This document shows, piece after piece, positions 45,376-53,713 of a DNA stretch of 64,000 nt. The stretch covers positions 124,001-188,000 of the forward strand of contig NZ_LMOD01000004.1 of assembly GCF_001423485.1 (NCBI RefSeq), written 5' to 3'. The stretch is from Microbacterium sp. Leaf320 (lineage in GTDB: Bacteria; Actinomycetota; Actinomycetes; Actinomycetales; Microbacteriaceae). Numbering within the stretch: the stretch's first letter is position 1; each line of letters begins with the position of its first letter. The position numbers and the translations under genes are program-made. The notes under the pieces were generated by a model. That model searched no databases and had not been told where the DNA came from. It saw only the letters and a program-made list of their open reading frames with translations.

Positions 45376-45407
45376 TCGATGTAATCGGGTCGTGGAATTG
45401 CCGGTTG

Positions 45408-45419
45408 CGAAACGTTTCA
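45408..45419. promoter_or_regulatory. TGAAnCGnTTCA-class operator at the oligosaccharide importer promoter
   Basis: CGAAACGTTTCA contains the perfect palindrome GAAACGTTTC. It lies between a TTGCGA -35-like hexamer (45405-45410) and a TAGCGT -10-like hexamer (45428-45433) spaced 17 bases apart. Confidence 0.72.
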
Positions 45420-45437
45420 ATCTGGATTAGCGTGCAG

Positions 45438-45449
45438 GTAAGCGTTTTC
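45438..45449. promoter_or_regulatory. GAAAnCGnTTTC-class half-degenerate operator at the importer promoter
   Basis: GTAAGCGTTTTC matches the uronate-type operator pattern except at one base. It lies 30 bases downstream of the rhamnose-type site, near the predicted start. Confidence 0.5.
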
Positions 45450-45538
45450 CCCGCACTTCGGAGATCGCATCCCGCACCACATGGACACAGGCGTTCCGCG
45501 GCTCAGCCGAACGAGGACGTTCACCAGAGAGGACAACG

Positions 45539-46834
45539 ATGTTCAGCAAGAAGCGTCTGGCGGCCGCAGCGGCCGTCGCCACCAGCGCAGCGCTGGTGCT
45601 CGCCGGCTGCGCCGGCGGCGGCAGCCCCGAGGGCGGGGCCACCTACGATCCTGACGAGAAGGTCACACTCGACCTCGCGTTCTGGGGCAACGACGTCCGC
45701 GCCGACCTGTACAACCAGGCGATCGAGGCGTTCAACGAGGAGTACCCGAACATCACGGTGAACGCGACGTTCCTCGGCTTCCCGGAGTTCTGGGAGAAGC
45801 GTCAGACCGAGGCCGCCGGTGGCGGGCTCCCCGACGTGATGCAGTTCGACTACTCGTACCTGCGTCAGTACTCCGAGAACGGCCTGCTGCTCGACCTCGA
45901 GCCCTACCTCGGATCCGTCATCGAGACCGACCCGCTGCCCGAGAACATCCTCGGCATCGGCGTCGTCGACGACACCACCTACGGCATCGCGACCTCCACC
46001 AACGCGTGGGGCATGTTCACGAACCCGGCACTCCTCGAGACCGCGGGCGTCGAGCAGTTCGCCGGTGGCGACTGGGAAGACTACGACGAGTGGATCGGCG
46101 AGGTCACCGATGCCAGCGGCGGCGCGTTCTGGGGCGGGTCGGACTGGACCGGCCGCATCCAGAACTTCGAGATCCAGCTGCGCAGCGAAGGCAAGAACCT
46201 GTTCGACGAGGACGGCACCCCCGGCTTCGACGAGGACCGCCTGAAGGAGTTCTGGGAGTCCGGCGATGACATCCGCGATGGAGCCGTCGTTCCTCAGCAG
46301 ACCGTCGAGGAGCTCAACCCGCTGAGCGCCTTCGATGCGGCCAAGAACGCCAGCGAGCTGACGTGGGACAACTTCGGTGCCGGCTACCTCGCCAACCTCG
46401 GTGAGAACTACACCGAGCTCGGCCTCGTGGCTCCTCCCGTCACCAAGGACGGCGCGAAGGACCTCTACCTGAAGCCGTCGATGCTGCACACGATCTCGGC
46501 CAAGACGGAGCACCCGGAGGCGGCGGCGACGCTCGTCAACTTCCTGGTGAACTCGCCCGAGTCCGGGGAGATCTTCGGCACGAACCGTGGCCTCCCGGCA
46601 TCCGAGACCGCTCTCGAGGCGGCCGACCTCGACCCAATGAGCCAGCTCGTCAAGGACTACGAGGAGTCCATCTCCGACCGCCTCGGCGACGCTCCGCCCG
46701 TGCCGATCGTCGGCTACGGCACCCTCGAGGAGAAGTTCCGGGTGCTGGGCACCGAGCTGAACTTCGGAACGACGACGGTCGACGAGGCCGTGGAGCAGTT
46801 CTTCTCCGAGATGGACGTCGTCCTCAACCAGTGA
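45539..46834 (+). CDS. ABC importer extracellular solute-binding lipoprotein (MalE type)
   Basis: The 431-residue protein has a lipoprotein signal with lipobox VLAGC (Cys near residue 24) and an acidic binding domain of the family 1 extracellular solute-binding type. Segments include LDLAFWGNDVRADLYNQAI, FPEFWEKRQTEAAGG, LPDVMQFD and TNAWGMFTNP. Such proteins bind oligosaccharides. Next to the rhamnogalacturonan lyase island, the likely ligand is an unsaturated or short RG-I oligosaccharide. A GAGAGGACA ribosome binding site precedes the ATG. A strong stem-loop separates it from the permease genes. No ATPase gene is present, so a shared MsiK-like ATPase elsewhere is implied. Confidence 0.9.
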   Translation: MFSKKRLAAAAAVATSAALVLAGCAGGGSPEGGATYDPDEKVTLDLAFWGNDVRADLYNQAIEAFNEEYPNITVNATFLGFPEFWEKRQTEAAGGGLPDVMQFDYSYLRQYSENGLLLDLEPYLGSVIETDPLPENILGIGVVDDTTYGIATSTNAWGMFTNPALLETAGVEQFAGGDWEDYDEWIGEVTDASGGAFWGGSDWTGRIQNFEIQLRSEGKNLFDEDGTPGFDEDRLKEFWESGDDIRDGAVVPQQTVEELNPLSAFDAAKNASELTWDNFGAGYLANLGENYTELGLVAPPVTKDGAKDLYLKPSMLHTISAKTEHPEAAATLVNFLVNSPESGEIFGTNRGLPASETALEAADLDPMSQLVKDYEESISDRLGDAPPVPIVGYGTLEEKFRVLGTELNFGTTTVDEAVEQFFSEMDVVLNQ

Positions 46835-46840
46835 TTCCGC

Positions 46841-46873
46841 CGGTGGGTCGGGCGACGTCCGCCCGACCCACCG
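46841..46873 (+). terminator. 14-bp perfect stem-loop between binding-protein and permease genes
   Basis: CGGTGGGTCGGGCG (46841-46854) pairs perfectly with 46860-46873 around a 5-base loop, starting 7 bases after the stop codon. No U-tract follows. It probably protects the upstream message or attenuates the permease genes. Confidence 0.8.
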
Positions 46874-46901
46874 CACCCCATCCACTTCGGAAGGAGCTGT
46901 C

Positions 46902-47903
46902 ATGAGCACGACGGCGACCAGGACGATCGTCACGGGCAAGAAGTCCGGGCGAGGGCGGGCGCTGCGAAGCGGCCGCCGCCCCGAGAACGAACTCGCACGG
47001 CCCGGACAGCGTGCACGACTGCGTCGCGAGACCGCGACCGGCTATGCGTTCCTCACCCCGTGGCTGATCGGCTTCTTCGGGCTGACCGGAGTGCCGATGG
47101 TGTACTCCCTGTACCTGTCCTTCACGAAGTACAACATCTTCCAGCCGCCCAAGTGGATCGGCCTGGACAACTACATCCGTCTGTTCACGAACGACCCGAA
47201 CTTCATCCAGTCGGCGCAGATCACCCTGGTCTATGTGTTCATCGGCACCCCGATCACCCTGGCGGCGGCGCTGGCCGTCGCGATGCTGCTGAACTACCGC
47301 GACAAGGGTGCGGGCTTCTTCCGCTCCGCGTTCTACGCACCGTCGCTCATCGGCGGCTCGGTGTCGGTCGCCATCGTGTGGCGGGCGATGTTCTCCTCCG
47401 ACGGTCCGGTCGACAGCGGTCTGCAGATCTTCGGGGTCAACCTCGGGGGATGGATCGGAAACCCGGGCCTCGTGCTCCCGATGATGATCCTGCTCGCCGT
47501 GTGGCAGTTCGGCGCGACGATGGTGATCTTCCTCGCCGGCCTCAAGCAGATCCCCAAGGAGCTCTACGAGGCGGCCGAGATGGACGGCGCGAACGCCTAC
47601 CGCCGGTTCCGTGCGGTCACCATCCCGATGCTCTCGCCGGTGATGTTCTTCAACCTGCTGCTCGGTCTGATCGGCGCGTTCCAGGTGTTCGCCTCGGCGT
47701 ACATCATCTCGAACGGCACCGGCGGCCCCGCCGGAATGACGAACTTCATCACCGTGTACCTGTACAAGCGCGGATTCTCCGACGGGCAGATGGGCTACGC
47801 GGCTGCTATCGCGTGGGTGCTGCTGGTCGTCGTCGCGATCATCGCCTTCATCCTCTTCCGCACCCAGAGGTCGTGGGTGCACTACTCGGGAGACGACAAA
47901 TGA
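46902..47903 (+). CDS. Sugar ABC importer permease (MalF type)
   Basis: The 333-residue membrane protein has about six helices. It carries the family EAA loop, visible as ELYEAAEMDGANAYRRFRAVTIPML. The Arg/Lys-rich N-terminal tail is cytoplasmic, and the first helix is FLTPWLIGFFGLTGVPMVYSLYLSF. GGAAGGAGC precedes the ATG. It pairs with the next permease, whose ATG overlaps its stop. It receives substrate from the binding protein encoded at 45539. Confidence 0.93.
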   Translation: MSTTATRTIVTGKKSGRGRALRSGRRPENELARPGQRARLRRETATGYAFLTPWLIGFFGLTGVPMVYSLYLSFTKYNIFQPPKWIGLDNYIRLFTNDPNFIQSAQITLVYVFIGTPITLAAALAVAMLLNYRDKGAGFFRSAFYAPSLIGGSVSVAIVWRAMFSSDGPVDSGLQIFGVNLGGWIGNPGLVLPMMILLAVWQFGATMVIFLAGLKQIPKELYEAAEMDGANAYRRFRAVTIPMLSPVMFFNLLLGLIGAFQVFASAYIISNGTGGPAGMTNFITVYLYKRGFSDGQMGYAAAIAWVLLVVVAIIAFILFRTQRSWVHYSGDDK

Positions 47904-48805
47904 GCATCACCACCCCCACCACCGAGGCTGTCGTCACTGCATCCGCCTCCGCCCCTCGCCGCAGGATCAAGCGCAAGACCTGGCAGACCGTCATCTGGTT
48001 CATCGGTCTGATCGTGCTCACCGCTGTAGTGCTCTACCCGCTGCTGTGGCTGTTCCTGTCGACGTTCAAGCCGAACTCCGAGTTCGGCCAGAACCCGGGC
48101 CTGTTCCCGCAGGCGCCGACCGTCGAGAACTACGGCAAGGTCATGGAGGGCATCGCCGGAGTGCCGATGTGGCGCTTCTTCCTGAACTCGCTGATCCTCG
48201 CGGTCTCCGCGGTCGTCGGCACGGTGCTCTCGTCGGCTCTCGCGGCATACGCGTTCGCCCGGGTGCAGTTCAAGGGGCTCGGGGTGCTGTTCGCGGCGAT
48301 GATCGGCACGCTGCTGCTGCCGTTCCACGTCGTGATCATCCCGCAGTACATCATCTTCAACCAGCTCGGCTGGGTCGACACGTTCATCCCTCTGATCCTG
48401 CCGAAGTTCCTCGCCACCGAGGCGTTCTTCGTCTTCCTGCTCGTGCAGTTCATCCGTCAGATGCCCCGCGACATGGATGAAGCGGCGAAGATCGACGGTG
48501 CGGGCCACCTGCGGATCTTCTGGTCGATCATCCTGCCGCTCATCAAGCCGGCGCTGATCACCTGCGCGATCTTCTCGTTCATCTGGGCGTGGAACGACTT
48601 CCTCGGGCCCCTGCTCTACCTGACCAGCCCCGAGAACTACCCGCTGCCGATCGCGCTGCGTCTCTACAACGACCAGACCTCGTCGTCCGACTACGGCGCG
48701 ACGGTCACGGCCTCGTTCGTCGCCCTGCTGCCGGTGCTGCTGTTCTTCGTGGTCTTCCAGCGCTTCCTCGTCGACGGCGTGGCGACCCAGGGACTCAAGG
48801 GATAG
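47900..48805 (+). CDS. Sugar ABC importer permease (MalG type)
   Basis: The 301-residue membrane protein has six predicted helices and the EAA motif DMDEAAKIDGAGHLRIFWSIILPL. Other typical parts are LYPLLWLFLSTFKPNSE and FIWAWNDFLGPLLYL. The ATG at 47900 overlaps the upstream stop (ATGA). It ends in a short tail (GLKG) common in MalG-like subunits. No ATPase gene follows. Confidence 0.93.
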   Translation: MSITTPTTEAVVTASASAPRRRIKRKTWQTVIWFIGLIVLTAVVLYPLLWLFLSTFKPNSEFGQNPGLFPQAPTVENYGKVMEGIAGVPMWRFFLNSLILAVSAVVGTVLSSALAAYAFARVQFKGLGVLFAAMIGTLLLPFHVVIIPQYIIFNQLGWVDTFIPLILPKFLATEAFFVFLLVQFIRQMPRDMDEAAKIDGAGHLRIFWSIILPLIKPALITCAIFSFIWAWNDFLGPLLYLTSPENYPLPIALRLYNDQTSSSDYGATVTASFVALLPVLLFFVVFQRFLVDGVATQGLKG

Positions 48806-48807
48806 CC

Positions 48808-49485
48808 ATGTCGGTCATCCGCGAAGACCGTCGGGCTCATCGGGCCGCGAAACGTGAGGCGCGCTCAGGCGCCGGCCCCACGGTCGGCGGGGTCGAGCCG
48901 GGCGTCAACCCCGGCGCGACGGCGAAGTTCGGTCTGTTCGGCGAGGTGCTGACGGTCGGGCTGCTCATGACGATCATCGCCCTCGGCGTCGTCACCCTGC
49001 CGATCGCGCTGGCTGCCGGCGTCCGTCACCTGCGGCGTTTCGTCGCGGCCGAGGACTCGCGCACCGCGCTGTTCTGGGAAGACGTACGCGCCGGCATCCT
49101 GCCGTCGCTCGCCGTGGGTGTGCCGGCTGCGCTGATCGCGACCGTGCTGACGATCGACGTGGTGCTCGCGGGGTCGGGTGCGCTGCCCGGTGGCGAGGCC
49201 ATCGCGGTCGTCGGCTGGGCGGGACTGCTCGCTCTCGCCGTCGCCGTGCTCCTCGCAGCGGGCGCATGGTCGCCGTCGCTCGGGTGGAAGGACGCCGTGC
49301 GTGCCGTGCCCGCGGCCATCCGAGCGGATGTCGCGGGAGCCGCCTACATCGCGGCCGCGGCCGTCTTCACCGGTGTCGTGACGTGGGCGCTCGCACCCCT
49401 CTTCATCGCCGGAATCGGCTGCGCGGCGCTTGCCGTCGTCGCCGTGCCGGGGCGTCGTCGGCGCCGGGAGAGCGGCGAGGAATGA
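48808..49485 (+). CDS. Predicted membrane protein, DUF624 (YesL)-like
   Basis: The 225-residue protein has a basic N-terminus (REDRRAHRAAKREARS) and about five hydrophobic segments. Segments include FGLFGEVLTVGLLMTIIALGVVTLPIALAAGVRHLRRF, split here as one helix pair, and AAYIAAAAVFTGVVTWALAPLF. Position directly after MalFG-type permeases, 2 bases from the stop, and the helix pattern resemble DUF624/YesL proteins. YesL lies in the rhamnogalacturonan yes operon of Bacillus subtilis. Function is unknown and the family call is moderate, since it rests on context and topology more than on a clear motif. Confidence 0.62.
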   Translation: MSVIREDRRAHRAAKREARSGAGPTVGGVEPGVNPGATAKFGLFGEVLTVGLLMTIIALGVVTLPIALAAGVRHLRRFVAAEDSRTALFWEDVRAGILPSLAVGVPAALIATVLTIDVVLAGSGALPGGEAIAVVGWAGLLALAVAVLLAAGAWSPSLGWKDAVRAVPAAIRADVAGAAYIAAAAVFTGVVTWALAPLFIAGIGCAALAVVAVPGRRRRRESGEE

Positions 49486-49528
49486 GAAGGTAGTCGTTGG
49501 CGCACGCGCGGACGGACGGAGGCACGCC

Positions 49529-50530
49529 ATGGCAGTAGGGGTGAAGGACGTCGCGGCTGCGGCCGGCGTCTCGGTCGGCACCGTCTCGAACGTGCTCAAC
49601 CAGCCGGAACGCGTGTCCGCCAAGACGGTCGAACGCGTGCAGCGCGTCATCCAGGAGCTCGGCTTCGTGCGCAACGACGCGGCCAGGCAGCTGCGGGCAG
49701 GACGCAGTCGCAGCATCGGTCTCGTGGTGCCCGACATCGGCAACCCGTTCTTCGCCGAGGTCGTGCGGGGAGCGGAAGACAGAGCAGCGGATGCCGGCAT
49801 GACCGTGCTGCTCGGCAACAGCGACGAGCGCGACGAGCGCCAGGTCGCTCATCTCGAACTCTTCCAGGAGCAGCGCGTCAACGGCGTACTGCTGACGCCC
49901 GCCTCCGACGACCTCTCGGCCGTGCACCGCTTCGCCGCTGGCGGCATGCCGGTGATCCTCGTCGACCGTGAGGTGGAGGAGGGCCTTCTTCCGTCGGTGT
50001 CCGTCGACGACGTCGAGGGCGGCCGGCTCGCGGCCGAGCATCTGCTGTCTTCGGGGAGGCGCCGGCTGGCTTTCGTCGGTGGGCCGCAGTCTGTGCAGCA
50101 GGTGGCCGATCGTCTGCGGGGAGTGCAGGCGGCGGTCGCAGCCCACCCCGAGGTGACGCTCGAGGTGTTCGAGCAGTCGGCGCTCACCGTGCTGCAGGGG
50201 AGGGCTGCGGGCGAGGTCATCGCGGCGCGTGCCCCTGAATCGCGCCCGGATGCCGTCTTCGCCGCGAACGACCTGCTCGCCGTCGGTCTGCTGCAGGCCT
50301 TCAGCTTCGGATCCGCGATCCGCGTGCCCCAGGACATCGCCATGGTCGGCTACGACGACATCGACTTCGCCTCGGCGACCGTCGTGCCGCTGAGCTCGGT
50401 GCGCCAGCCCGCCCGGCTGCTCGGCTGGACGGGGGTCGACCTGCTGCTCAAGGAGCTCGACGGGGTCGAGCACGACCGTCGCGTGCGTTTCCAGCCCGAG
50501 CTCGTCGTGCGCGAGTCGAGCGCCGGCTGA
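49529..50530 (+). CDS. LacI family regulator of the rhamnogalacturonan importer
   Basis: The 333-residue repressor has the helix-turn-helix VKDVAAAAGVSVGTVSNVLNQP and hinge NDAARQLRAG. The effector domain has LVVPDIGNPFFAEVV and ends MVGYDDIDFASATVVPLSSVRQP. The recognition helix is the same as in the rhamnose LacI at 21671, so both should bind TGAAnCGnTTCA. It lies at the end of the importer operon and may be cotranscribed. ATG at 49529 follows ACGGAGGCA. The ligand is probably a rhamnose-containing oligosaccharide (inference). Confidence 0.88.
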   Translation: MAVGVKDVAAAAGVSVGTVSNVLNQPERVSAKTVERVQRVIQELGFVRNDAARQLRAGRSRSIGLVVPDIGNPFFAEVVRGAEDRAADAGMTVLLGNSDERDERQVAHLELFQEQRVNGVLLTPASDDLSAVHRFAAGGMPVILVDREVEEGLLPSVSVDDVEGGRLAAEHLLSSGRRRLAFVGGPQSVQQVADRLRGVQAAVAAHPEVTLEVFEQSALTVLQGRAAGEVIAARAPESRPDAVFAANDLLAVGLLQAFSFGSAIRVPQDIAMVGYDDIDFASATVVPLSSVRQPARLLGWTGVDLLLKELDGVEHDRRVRFQPELVVRESSAG

Positions 50531-50584
50531 CCGACCGTCGGTGGGTGGCACGCTCGGAACCCGTGCCGTGTGCAGGACCGGGGC

Positions 50585-50690
50585 ACGGATGCGGGAGCAT
50601 CCGTCGGTTTTCGTCCTGCAGACGTGCTTTCGTCCTGCAGACGGCCCGGCCGAGGACCGCCGAGTCTCGATTCGTTCCCGCCACGGGAAC
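50585..50690. repeat. Cluster of short repeats upstream of tRNA-Ser(GCT)
   Basis: This intergenic stretch contains an 8-bp hairpin ACGGATGC/GCATCCGT (50585-50604). It also has a 16-bp direct repeat TTTCGTCCTGCAGACG at 50609-50624 and 50628-50643, and a 7-bp hairpin GTTCCCG/CGGGAAC (50674-50690). No coding frame is supported across 50531-50736. Confidence 0.85.
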
Positions 50691-50736
50691 CCGTTATGCT
50701 TGCAAGGTGCATCCGGTCTTCACGGAACGGATGCCT

Positions 50737-50825
50737 GGAGACGTCGCATAGTCCGGCCGAGTGCACCACCCTGCTAAGGTGGAGTCCCCTCACGGGGACC
50801 AGGGGTTCAAATCCCCTCGTCTCCG
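50737..50825 (+). tRNA. tRNA-Ser (anticodon GCT)
   Basis: The acceptor stem pairs GGAGACG (50737-50743) with CGTCTCC (50818-50824). The anticodon GCT (50773-50775) sits in the loop CTGCTAA closed by CCACC/GGTGG. There is a long variable arm (GTCCCC...GGGGAC) and the T-arm GGGGTTCAAATCCCC. A TATGCT -10-like hexamer lies at 50695-50700. It reads AGC and AGU codons. Confidence 0.95.
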
Positions 50826-50831
50826 CAGATG

Positions 50832-50859
50832 AAATCCCTGCCTCGGCAGGGATTTTCTG
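50832..50859 (+). terminator. Rho-independent terminator after tRNA-Ser(GCT)
   Basis: AAATCCCTGC (50832-50841) pairs with GCAGGGATTT (50846-50855) around a CTCG tetraloop, followed by TCTGTTTT. It also lies downstream of the convergent UvrA-like gene. Confidence 0.92.
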
Positions 50860-50862
50860 TTT

Positions 50863-53484
50863 TCAGGTGCTGACCCCGCGGTCCTGAGCCGAGATGGCGT
50901 CCGCAAGGTACGACGCCGTCGTGCTTCCGCTCGCCGAGGCGACGTCACGCGGAGTCCCCTCGGCCACGACCGTCCCGCCGAGGTCTCCGGCGCCGGGACC
51001 CATGTCGATCACCCAGTCGGCCTGCGCCACCACGCGCATGTCGTGCTCGACCATCACGACGGTGTTGCCGGCATCCACCAGATGCTGAAGATGCACGAGC
51101 AGCCGATCGCTGTCGGACGGATGCAGCCCCGAGGTGGGCTCGTCGAGCAGGTAGAGGGTGTCGCCGTGCTGGGCGCGCCGGAGTTCGGACGCCAGCTTCA
51201 CGCGCTGCGCCTCGCCGCCGGAGAGCTCGGTCGCCGACTGCCCCAGCGGCAGGTACCCGAGTCCGACGTCGAGAAGGGCGTCGAGGTGTCGGGCGACGTC
51301 GGCATCGTCGGCGAACAGAACCCGCGCGTCGTTCACGCTCAGGGCGAGGACGTCGGCGATCGTATGCCCGTGGAGTTCGATCTCGAGGGTCTCCGGGTTG
51401 TAGCGGGTGCCACCGCACGTGCTGCACGGGGCATGGACGGTGGGGAGGAAGAGCAGTTCCACCTCGACCGTGCCCTCTCCCTTGCAGGTGGGGCATCGTC
51501 CGCTCGCCAGGTTGAAGGAGAATCGACTCGCGGCATAGCGCCGCCGACGTGCTTCGGGAGTCGCGGCGAACAGAGCGCGGACACGGTCGAAGAGCCCCGT
51601 ATACGTCGCCACATTCGATCGTGACGTGCGGCCGATCGGCTTCTGACTGACCTGCACGACGCGCCGCACGCGACTGGCAGGACCGGAGGCGCGCCCCGTG
51701 GTCTCGGCCGTCGGCGAGGAGAACAGCGGATCCGCTGCCGTGCTGCTCTGCGTGTCGCCCGCGGTGTCGATCGTCGAGCCGTCCACCTCGCTGGACAGGC
51801 TCTTCTGCAGCAGATCGGGCAGAGCCTGGGTGACGAGAGACGACTTGCCCGAGCCGGAGACGCCGGTGACGGCGGTGAGGCAGCCGAGGGGGATCGACAC
51901 CGAGACGCTGCGGAGGTTGTTGCGCGAGACATCGGTGAGCACGAGCCGGCCGTCGGGCTCGCGCGAGGCCGGCCTCGGTGTCGCCGGTTCTTCGGCGCGC
52001 AGCTCATCGGCGAACAGGTACCGCCGGGTCTGCGAGTGCTCCGCCTCTCGGAGCCCGTCGATCGGGCCGGAGTAGACGATCTCGCCGCCGGTGGCTCCCG
52101 CACCGGGGCCGATGTCGACGATCCAGTCCGCATGCCGGATCACATCGAGGGAGTGCTCGACGAAGAAGACCGTGTTGCCCGAGTCTCTGAGCGAGCGGAG
52201 GATGCGCACGAGTGCTTCGCCGTCGGCGGGATGGAGCCCGGCAGAAGGCTCGTCGAGCACGAACATGACCCCGAACAGCTGCGAGAGCACCTGGGTCGCG
52301 AGCCGCATCCGCTGCAACTCCCCGGACGAGAGCGTGGGGGTCGATCGATCCAGCGAGAGGTAGCCCAACCCGAGCTCGATGATGGGCGAGACCCGATCGC
52401 GCAGCTCGTTGACCAGCCGGTGCGCGGCGAGCTGCTTCTCGGGCGCGAGTGCTCCGCCATCGGATGCATCTGTGCCCGACTCACCGCCGGGCGGGGCGAG
52501 TGCCGTCTCGAGAAGAGCCGCGAGATCGGCGAGCGGAAGCGCGGCCATCTGTGTGATGTCGAGGCCGGCGAACCTCACGGCGAGCGCTTCGGGCTTCAGC
52601 CGACGCCCGTCGCACATCGGGCAGCGGACGCTGACCATGAAGCTCGCTGCCTTCTCGCGCATCTTCGCGCTCTTCGAATGGGCGAAGGTGTTGAGCACGT
52701 ACTGCTTCACGCCGACGAACGTGCTCATGTAGGACGGCTCGATGCCGGCTGCGACCGCCTTGCGCACCTGCGCCGGACCGCGGTCGGTGAACACCGGAAC
52801 CTGAGGGGACTCCTCGGTGTACAGCACCCATTGACGCTGCTCCTCGGGCAGATCGCGCCACGGGATGTCGATGTCGTAGCCGAGCGAGATCAGACTGTCG
52901 ATGAGCTGCTTGCCGTGCCACGCCCTCGGCCAGGCGTCGAGAGCGCGGTCGCGGATCGTCAGCGACTCGTCGGGGACCATGAGATGCAGGGGCACGTCGT
53001 ACACCTGCCCGATTCCGTGGCATCGCGGGCAGGCACCCTGCACGGTGTTCGCGGAGAAGTCTTCGGCGAGCAGCGGCTCCGCCCCCGGCGGGTACGTGCC
53101 GACGCGCGAGAACAGCATGCGCACGACGTTGCCGATCGACGTGGCGCTGCCGACGGTCGATCGTGCGCTGCCGGCGGTGCGCTGCTGGGGGAGGGCGACC
53201 GCAGGCGGCAGACCCGCGATGGCGTCGACGTCGGGGATGTCGACCTGGCTCATCAGGCGCCTCGCGTAGGGAGCCACCGACTCGAAGTAGCGGCGCTGGG
53301 CCTCGGCGTAGAGCGTGCCGAAGGCGAGAGAGCTCTTTCCCGAGCCTGAGACGCCCGTGAACGCGACGAGGGCGTCTCGGGGGATCGCGACGTTCACGTC
53401 ACGAAGGTTGTGCACACGTGCTCCGGTCACGACGATCGCGTTCGACGTGCCGGAGAGCTTCGACGGTGGGGTCCCGCCCATCAT
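50863..53484 (-). CDS. UvrA-like ABC ATPase (excinuclease subunit A paralogue)
   Basis: The 873-residue soluble protein has two UvrA-type ATPase halves, each with Walker A GVSGSGKSSL and signature LSSGELQRMRLA or LSGGEAQRVKLA. Walker B lines are VLDEPSAGLHP and LLDEPTSGLHP. Zinc motifs are visible (CPRCHGIG, CPMCDG, CPTCKGEG with CSTCGG). At 873 residues it is shorter than standard UvrA (about 950) and looks like a UvrA2/DrrC-type paralogue, sometimes linked to drug or DNA-lesion tolerance. Either of the first two ATGs may be used. It is convergent with tRNA-Ser and divergent from the aldo/keto reductase gene. Confidence 0.9.
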   Translation of the reverse strand: MMGGTPPSKLSGTSNAIVVTGARVHNLRDVNVAIPRDALVAFTGVSGSGKSSLAFGTLYAEAQRRYFESVAPYARRLMSQVDIPDVDAIAGLPPAVALPQQRTAGSARSTVGSATSIGNVVRMLFSRVGTYPPGAEPLLAEDFSANTVQGACPRCHGIGQVYDVPLHLMVPDESLTIRDRALDAWPRAWHGKQLIDSLISLGYDIDIPWRDLPEEQRQWVLYTEESPQVPVFTDRGPAQVRKAVAAGIEPSYMSTFVGVKQYVLNTFAHSKSAKMREKAASFMVSVRCPMCDGRRLKPEALAVRFAGLDITQMAALPLADLAALLETALAPPGGESGTDASDGGALAPEKQLAAHRLVNELRDRVSPIIELGLGYLSLDRSTPTLSSGELQRMRLATQVLSQLFGVMFVLDEPSAGLHPADGEALVRILRSLRDSGNTVFFVEHSLDVIRHADWIVDIGPGAGATGGEIVYSGPIDGLREAEHSQTRRYLFADELRAEEPATPRPASREPDGRLVLTDVSRNNLRSVSVSIPLGCLTAVTGVSGSGKSSLVTQALPDLLQKSLSSEVDGSTIDTAGDTQSSTAADPLFSSPTAETTGRASGPASRVRRVVQVSQKPIGRTSRSNVATYTGLFDRVRALFAATPEARRRRYAASRFSFNLASGRCPTCKGEGTVEVELLFLPTVHAPCSTCGGTRYNPETLEIELHGHTIADVLALSVNDARVLFADDADVARHLDALLDVGLGYLPLGQSATELSGGEAQRVKLASELRRAQHGDTLYLLDEPTSGLHPSDSDRLLVHLQHLVDAGNTVVMVEHDMRVVAQADWVIDMGPGAGDLGGTVVAEGTPRDVASASGSTTASYLADAISAQDRGVST

Positions 53485-53713
53485 GGACCTCTTCTCATAT
53501 CCCGCGCACAGCGGGGTGGATGCGACGTTCGCCGGCTCCGCGTCACGTTACCTCGCCCGTCCGACTTCGTCGGAGTCCTTGACAGAGGTCGCTCCGACCC
53601 GGCGGCCGCAGACCGGAGTCGTCATGATCGCAGATTATGGCGAGTCCGGGCCCGCGGTGCGGCAAGCGCTATCCTGAAGCCCTTCCCCCGCCTCGCCTCT
53701 AGGAGCATCCCTC

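Noticed and set aside
9160..50825. Direct-repeat attachment sites at the two tRNA-Ser genes
   Set aside because: The T-arms are similar because both are serine tRNAs. I could not find a longer shared 3' segment or an integrase gene.
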